A DNA stretch of 64,000 nucleotides, taken from positions 744,001-808,000 of the forward strand of contig JAESUZ010000990.1 of the NCBI GenBank assembly GCA_017311185.1, given 5' to 3'. The first letter of the stretch is position 1, and each line of letters begins with the position of its first letter. The translations under genes were made by a program, and so were the position numbers. The notes beneath the pieces were generated by a model. It searched no databases. It was not told where the DNA came from and saw only the letters and a list, made by a program, of their open reading frames with translations. The stretch comes from Proteles cristata cristata (taxonomy: Eukaryota; Chordata; Mammalia; Carnivora; Hyaenidae). This document shows positions 59,054 through 64,000 of the stretch, piece after piece.

Positions 59054-59115
59054 TTCCCCCACTCAAGTGAGTGTGTGTGTGCTCTCTCAAAAATAAATAC
59101 ATAAATTATAAAAAA
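58894..59115 (+). mobile_element. CanSINE with TG-rich insertion
   Basis: The head is ATGCCTGGATGGCTCAGTTGG, followed by a long (CT)n run at 59024-59049, then GTGAGTGTGTGTGTGC before the tail AAAATAAATACATAAATT. Confidence 0.9.
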
Positions 59116-60710
59116 TCATTTAAAAGAGTCTGTTTTGAAGTAATCAAGTTTTTCTGAAAACTATCTACGTTTCTTGACTTAGCAACTTTTAGATAAAGAC
59201 TGTGAACCATCAAAATAAATCAGAACCAAACTGCTTCTGGCCATGTGTTTGCAAGACATTTTCTCCATCACTTCTTCTTGAATTCAAATGAGAATTAAAT
59301 ATTTCTGAAAATGCTTCATAGGTATACATTCATTTTCTGCTGAATAATTAATATTTTATGAAGACTCTACTCAAGCTAACATTGAAAGCCTCTGGGACCT
59401 TTTAAGTATCATTAGGTGTCTGAAGAGACAGGATACTCTTAAGGCATTTGACCTAATGTCTCACCAGTTATATGATGTCAGGAAAGTAAAAATAAAGTGT
59501 CTAAATCTTAACTTTATCATTATAAAATATTGTTATTTTCATAACAACAATAATATACCCACAACTGATGTTATTATAAGACCCAGCTGTTATCTACATG
59601 AAAATATTTGTAAATGCTTCTTTTGCCTGTATCTCATCCTTTAGCTTATGGCTCATTTTCCATCTATCCATAGATTTCGTATACCCGTGGATAGTTCTAG
59701 ATTCATCCTTTTACTCCTCTACCACATGTAATCGATGATCAAGTTCTACTATGTTTACTTCCAACATATCTCTCACTTATACACTAAGTCAATTAATTTA
59801 TCAAAGTCATGCTTCCAAGGAGATTATAGTAATATGGAGAAGGGAATCAAGTAATCAGATAATTAAAACACAATGTAAAAATACTTATATAGTGGCTTAT
59901 ATCAGATTATATGGGGATATATGGCTAGAAAACTTGACCCATTTTGGTCCAGAGGAAATAACAGGAAATTGAGTAGCAGAATTTTCCAAGTATCAAGTAT
60001 CTTTTAAACTGCATCAGAAAAAAAAAAAAAGATCAGAACCCAAGTGATCTAAATGTTTTCACATTTATGGCTAATCAATGGCTACATGCTTTAGAGGAAG
60101 GACAAAAATCATTAGTTTTTCTCTCTACGTGCTAACTTATTAGAGTAAATGAGGAGTCCCTAGTTACAAACAGGGAGCAATACAAAAAGAACACCTGTTT
60201 TTATAGGACTTTGAAGATGGAAACAAAATCCAAATGAGCGTTAAGATCATAAGTGGAAAACATAATACATTGGACAGTGAAAATAATATATAAAAAAATC
60301 AAAGTTACAGTTAAATTGATGTTTGAAGTGTCTATGAAGATCTTCCATGCTTACTTGGGTCATTAAGAAAGAGGGTAATTTGAGGAGACAAACATGTAAG
60401 AAATATGACTAAGAGAGATTACTGGACAACTCCATAGTTTGAGACTAAAAGATGAAACATGCCTTAAGAGATTTAAGAAGCTTTCAAAAATACATTTGAT
60501 AGTGCAATTATAATTTGTTTTTCCGATGGAAAAAGAGAAGATACACTAACGCAATATATCAGAGGCCAGGGAGCTCTCCAACAAGTATAGCTTTTGAAAA
60601 CTTAAATGAAATGTCTAAAGGATAAAATAAGAACACATAACCAAAGACAAATGGAAATAAGGACTACGTGGATCAAAAAATCTAAGGATTACAGAAGTTT
60701 AAGAACAACA
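59116..60710. other. Unassigned AT-rich DNA
   Basis: About 1.6 kb. No gene or named repeat was recognised. Confidence 0.45.
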
Positions 60711-60727
60711 AGAAAAAGTTACTTTTT

Positions 60728-60967
60728 AACATTAAAAATGTTTTTAATGTTTTATTTATTTTTGAGAGAGAGAGAAAGAGAGAGAGAGAGAGACAGCATG
60801 AGCAGCGGAGGGTCAGAGAGAGAAGGAGACACAGAATCTGAACACAGGCTCCAGGTTCAGAGCTAGCTGTCAACACAGAGCCTGATGCTGGGCTCAAACC
60901 CATGAACCGTGAGACATGACTTGAGCTGAAATAGGACAGTCAACCGACAGAGTCACCCAAGTGCCCC
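60728..60967 (-). mobile_element. CanSINE with 14-bp duplication
   Basis: AAAAGTTACTTTTT at 60714-60727 and 60968-60981 is exact. The head is damaged near the A box (GACAGAGTCACCCAAGTGCCCC). Confidence 0.94.
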
Positions 60968-61014
60968 AAAAGTTACTTTTTTAAAAGGGGTTCACTAACA
61001 GAGTTGGGAAGACT

Positions 61015-61212
61015 TTTGTTTTCAGTTATTTATTTATTTGAGAGAAAGAGAAAGCAGCAAAGGAGCAGAGAGAGAGGGAGAGAAAATTCCAGGCAAGTTC
61101 TGTATTGTCCATGTGGAGTCGACACGGAACTCTAACCCATAAACTGTGAGATCATGACCTGAGCTGAGATCAAGAGTTGGACGCTTAATGGACTGAGCCA
61201 TCCAGGCACCCC
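61015..61212 (-). mobile_element. CanSINE, diverged
   Basis: The tail is GTTATTTATTTATTTGAGAG and the head ends GAGCCATCCAGGCACCCC. It lies only about 50 bases from the previous SINE in the same orientation. Confidence 0.88.
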
Positions 61213-62240
61213 CAAGAGAAAGTTACTTTAATCTCTGTTCAGGCTATAAAGTCAGGGGAAAACAACAGATCTACTTATCAGAACAATGTTGCATAGTTAA
61301 TGGATGGCAAAAAGTGGGTAGAACAACTTAACTATTTAATAGTAATGCATCCGTCTATTGGTGTTACCTGAATAGAGAAAATAGACTATTAACAAAACAA
61401 GCCTCACAGGTAAAAATCACTGCTAAAGAACACCAGTGTATCCTAGAGCCCTAAATCCATGCCCTGAATGGATTACATTCCAGAAAACTGGGAGAAGATG
61501 TACAATGTTATGTAAATCTAAATAATTATATTCTGAATCAGCTTGCCACCTTCTATCACAGTATTTTATACTACATATGCAAAGGACAAACTCAGAAAAA
61601 AACTAAGTGTAGAAAGTGCTTAAATAAATTTAATAAGATCAGTCTTGTAAATCACTGATCCATAAGCCTGAATCAGTTTTGTTTGTTTGTTTTTTGATTC
61701 TCCCAGAATCCCAAATTTCTAAACCCTAGCTCAGAACCTATTTATGTTCAGTGACAGATCACTCTGCTAAGCCCAGTGGTTCCAGTAGATATTATTACAT
61801 TGTGTTTATTTTCAGAGAAGTTGTTTCATATTAGATTAACATCTAATGCATTCATAAAGCATCTGTATATTTCATGAATAAAAAGTTTACAACGAATACA
61901 ATGATTTTCCTTGAAATCTGATGGATTGTATTTGTATTTCTTGATGGCTTATAAAAGTGCCAAATTTCCATGTGAGAAAATAGTGATAGCCTTAAAATAA
62001 CTGTTTCTAATTTAGCTGTGATTTGGACTATGTGCTATAAATATTTACATTTATAAAATAAAAGACTTGTCCTACACTGAAACTTGATCTATCTTATAAG
62101 TTTTAAGTTTTATTAAATAGAGGTTTCTCTTAATTCAAAGATTTTAGGTCATCTTACTTTATGATTTGGACCTCATAAGTTTGTTTTTTTGTTTGTTTGT
62201 TTGTTTGTTTTTTTCCCAAAAATGAATTAGCATTTCAGGA
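61213..62240. other. Unassigned AT-rich DNA
   Basis: No gene was recognised. A (GTTT)n tract ends this interval at 62181-62214. Confidence 0.45.
62181..62214. repeat. (GTTT)n microsatellite
   Basis: Five or more GTTT units flanked by T runs. Confidence 0.9.
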
Positions 62241-62244
62241 GAAG

Positions 62245-62690
62245 GAAGATGCATTAGATCCCTATTGAAGCTATGACATATTAGCACAAACATGTTAGCT
62301 TAAAGGAAATAGGTTTCACTATGCTGAAATCAAGATGTCATTATATGTTAATTCTTTTCTGAAGGCTCCAGGGAAGAATATGTTCCTTACCTTTTACAGT
62401 TTCTAGAGATCTCCCGCCACTTTGTCTTCAAAGCCCATGAGGCCAGCCAATCTTTCTCATATCATATTACTTTGATATACATTTTTCTTCCTCACTCTTC
62501 CACCTTTAAGATCTCTGTGTTTGCAGTGGGCCAATCCAGATTATCTAGAATAACCTCCAAATGAATAGCAACCATAATTCCACCTGTAATTTCACTTCCC
62601 CTTTGCCAGGAAAGGTACAAGGATCACAAATTCTAGGGATTACCACATGGATATCTTTGGGATGATATTTTTTGCCTATGACAGAAGATA
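62245..62690 (+). mobile_element. Ancient LTR-like interspersed repeat
   Basis: 'agatgcattagatccctattgaagctatgacatattagcacaaac', 'atgctgaaatcaagatgtca', 'tctagagatctcccgccactttgtcttcaaagccc' and 'ggatatctttgggatgatattttttgcc' follow the recurring old repeat. Its end lies about 45 bases before the solo LTR. Confidence 0.58.
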
Positions 62691-62737
62691 ACAATTGTTT
62701 AGATGTCTTCTAAAATACATATTTATATTATATAGTG

Positions 62738-63591
62738 TGCCTAAATCCCACTCCAGCAGGTCCATGGGTCCCTGAAGGATGGACGGTGTCAACGAGAGAG
62801 AGAGTAGAGAGAGCCATGAGATTCTTTCCGGTCACCCGCCAGGCATCTCCACACTGTCTGAGACTCAACTTTATTTTATGATTAAGTGTTTGGGGGAAGG
62901 CACCAAAGTGGCATTCTGATGATAAATTCTTTGATCAGTAAAAACTCTCCAGAACATTGATATGCATAACCTTATAATTATGATTTAGATAAGGGTACTC
63001 ATGATCATCATATGAGGAAGGAAGATATTTTTAGCATTCAAATGCAAACAGGATGTTTTTAGCATAGTAAAGGCAAAAGTTAGTTCTTTGTGAGCAGGGG
63101 TCAATAGCCTGTTTATCGTTTAATGGGAAGTATTAAGAAAAAGTGTTTTTCCAGGAAATGCAATGTTGCTCCCATAACTACAAAGGAAAGCATCTAAACA
63201 TTAGCCACAGGGCTTATAGTTTTTATACATCATCCATGCCCAGGAATAGTACATCAGTCTGTACCAAAGTTGTTTTATTAATGTAAACCTGAAAACAATA
63301 GATGACCTTTTCGTGTCATCAATTACTCAGGTATGATCACTATTTCCAGATTACTAAGCATCAACGTTTTTCCAAGCTACAAGTTCCTTCACAAAGTGCA
63401 ATCAGCATATCAAGACCAGAATGAGTCATTACGAATAACAATCAACAAGGTGCCTTGGGGGTTGGTGCTCAAGCAGAAACAATTGAGTGGGGGTGGATAT
63501 CAGTCGCCATCTGACTGCAAGAGACCATGCAACTTGCCTTAACCTCACAAGGAGTTTTCTCAACTAGTGAGTTCAGAAATGTCTCCTGACA
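62738..63591 (-). mobile_element. Solo LTR, class II (ERVK-like) type
   Basis: The 854-bp element has TG (62738) and CA (63590-63591) ends, and is flanked by ATAGTG at 62732-62737 and 63592-63597, an exact 6-bp duplication. On the minus strand it starts TGTCAGGAGACATTTC and ends GGGATTTAGGCA. A polyadenylation signal AATAAA lies at 62870-62875 on that strand, close to the 3' end as expected for R-U5. Six-base duplications are typical of betaretrovirus-like (class II) elements, which is why the class is inferred. No internal retroviral genes adjoin it, so it is a recombination scar. The 69-codon plus-strand frame at 63333-63542 is a shadow. Confidence 0.85.
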
Positions 63592-63649
63592 ATAGTGTAA
63601 TCCATATTTGTCTTAAATTATTTTATATACATTATGATCTAAGTTGAAA

Positions 63650-64000
63650 TCTTCAATAAAAATGAGTCAAAATAACTGCAGGGAACAGGCCTTGTTTACA
63701 GAATGGCAGGGTAAGTAGCTCAGAGAGCTCTTTCCACAGCAAAACAACAATTTAACTATTGAAATGATATTTTTAAGAAGTTCTTTAAAATTCTTAGAAA
63801 CTTGCTTAAAATAAGCAAGTTTATAGAGACAGAAAGTATATTAATGGGTACTTAGGGCTGAGGTCAAGGTGGGGTTCGGGCAGAAGGGAAATGCAGAAAG
63901 AAATACTAAGGGGTCCAAGATTAATTTGGGGGGGATGGAAATGTCATAATACTTGATTATGGTAATGGTTGAATAGTACTGTGAACTTACTAAAAATATC
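63650..64000 (+). mobile_element. Old L1 fragment, running off the window
   Basis: From 63820 the text 'tagagacagaaagtatattaatgggtacttagggctg', 'gggggatggaaatgtcataatacttgattatggtaatggttg' and 'ctgtgaacttactaaaaat' follows the 3' UTR of old L1 (L1M type). Positions 63660-63770 ('ggcagggtaagtagctcagagagctc') may be an L1 5' region, which would mean an internal deletion. The 3' end is beyond 64000. Confidence 0.6.

Noticed and set aside
62738..63591. Complete endogenous provirus
   Set aside because: Only one LTR is present, with a matched duplication on both sides; no gag, pol or env sequence adjoins.

Overview
This window is vertebrate nuclear DNA from a carnivore, most likely a member of the cat family (Felidae). 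The evidence is about forty copies, on both strands, of a tRNA-Lys-derived carnivore SINE (CanSINE, felid SINEC_Fc type). Each has a tRNA-like head (GGCTCAGTCGGTTAAG and GGTTCGAGCCC boxes), a CT-rich body and an AATAAA-rich tail. Base composition is AT-rich, there is no CpG island, and no gene exon could be supported. The open reading frames are short (169 codons at most), and the longest lie in L1 reverse-transcriptase debris. I read the window as intergenic or deep intronic DNA. The species assignment is inference from repeat families.

Layout. 0.9-5 kb: an old L2 remnant, an ancient LTR-like repeat, an L1 remnant and a cluster of SINEs. 5.5-6.0 kb: a possible old LTR. 9-11.2 kb: mostly unassigned sequence. 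11.2-13.7 kb: SINEs, a HAL1/L1-ORF1-like remnant and an ancient LTR-like repeat. 14.0-14.7 kb: a solo class I-type LTR with a 4-bp target duplication. 17.2-19.5 kb: two nested insertions (a SINE inside a tiny L1, and a SINE inside a SINE). 20.7-22.3 kb: a young truncated L1 inside an old one. 25.2-30.8 kb: a long decayed L1 that has lost the core of its reverse transcriptase and is split by three SINEs. 31.7-46.9 kb: repeat-poor, AT-rich DNA with scattered SINEs, old MIR copies and two diverged local duplications. 48.6-52.4 kb: three L1 insertions, one with the 5' inversion typical of twin priming. 54.2-57.3 kb: the cleanest SINE-free stretch. 62.7-63.6 kb: a solo class II-type LTR with a perfect 6-bp target duplication. 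The last 350 bases hold the 3' end of another old L1 that runs off the window.

There is no gene set here that works together. The content is a layered record of retrotransposition: ancient L2, MIR and LTR-like repeats, then old L1/HAL1, then waves of CanSINE and carnivore L1, then two solo LTRs and at least six nearly identical young SINEs. L1 enzymes made elsewhere in the genome mobilise the SINEs, and the A-rich tails and 10-20 bp target duplications seen here fit that. I found no convincing previously undescribed system. The most informative items are the twin-primed L1, the nested insertions, the young SINE subfamily, the two LTR scars and the diverged duplications near 36-40 kb.
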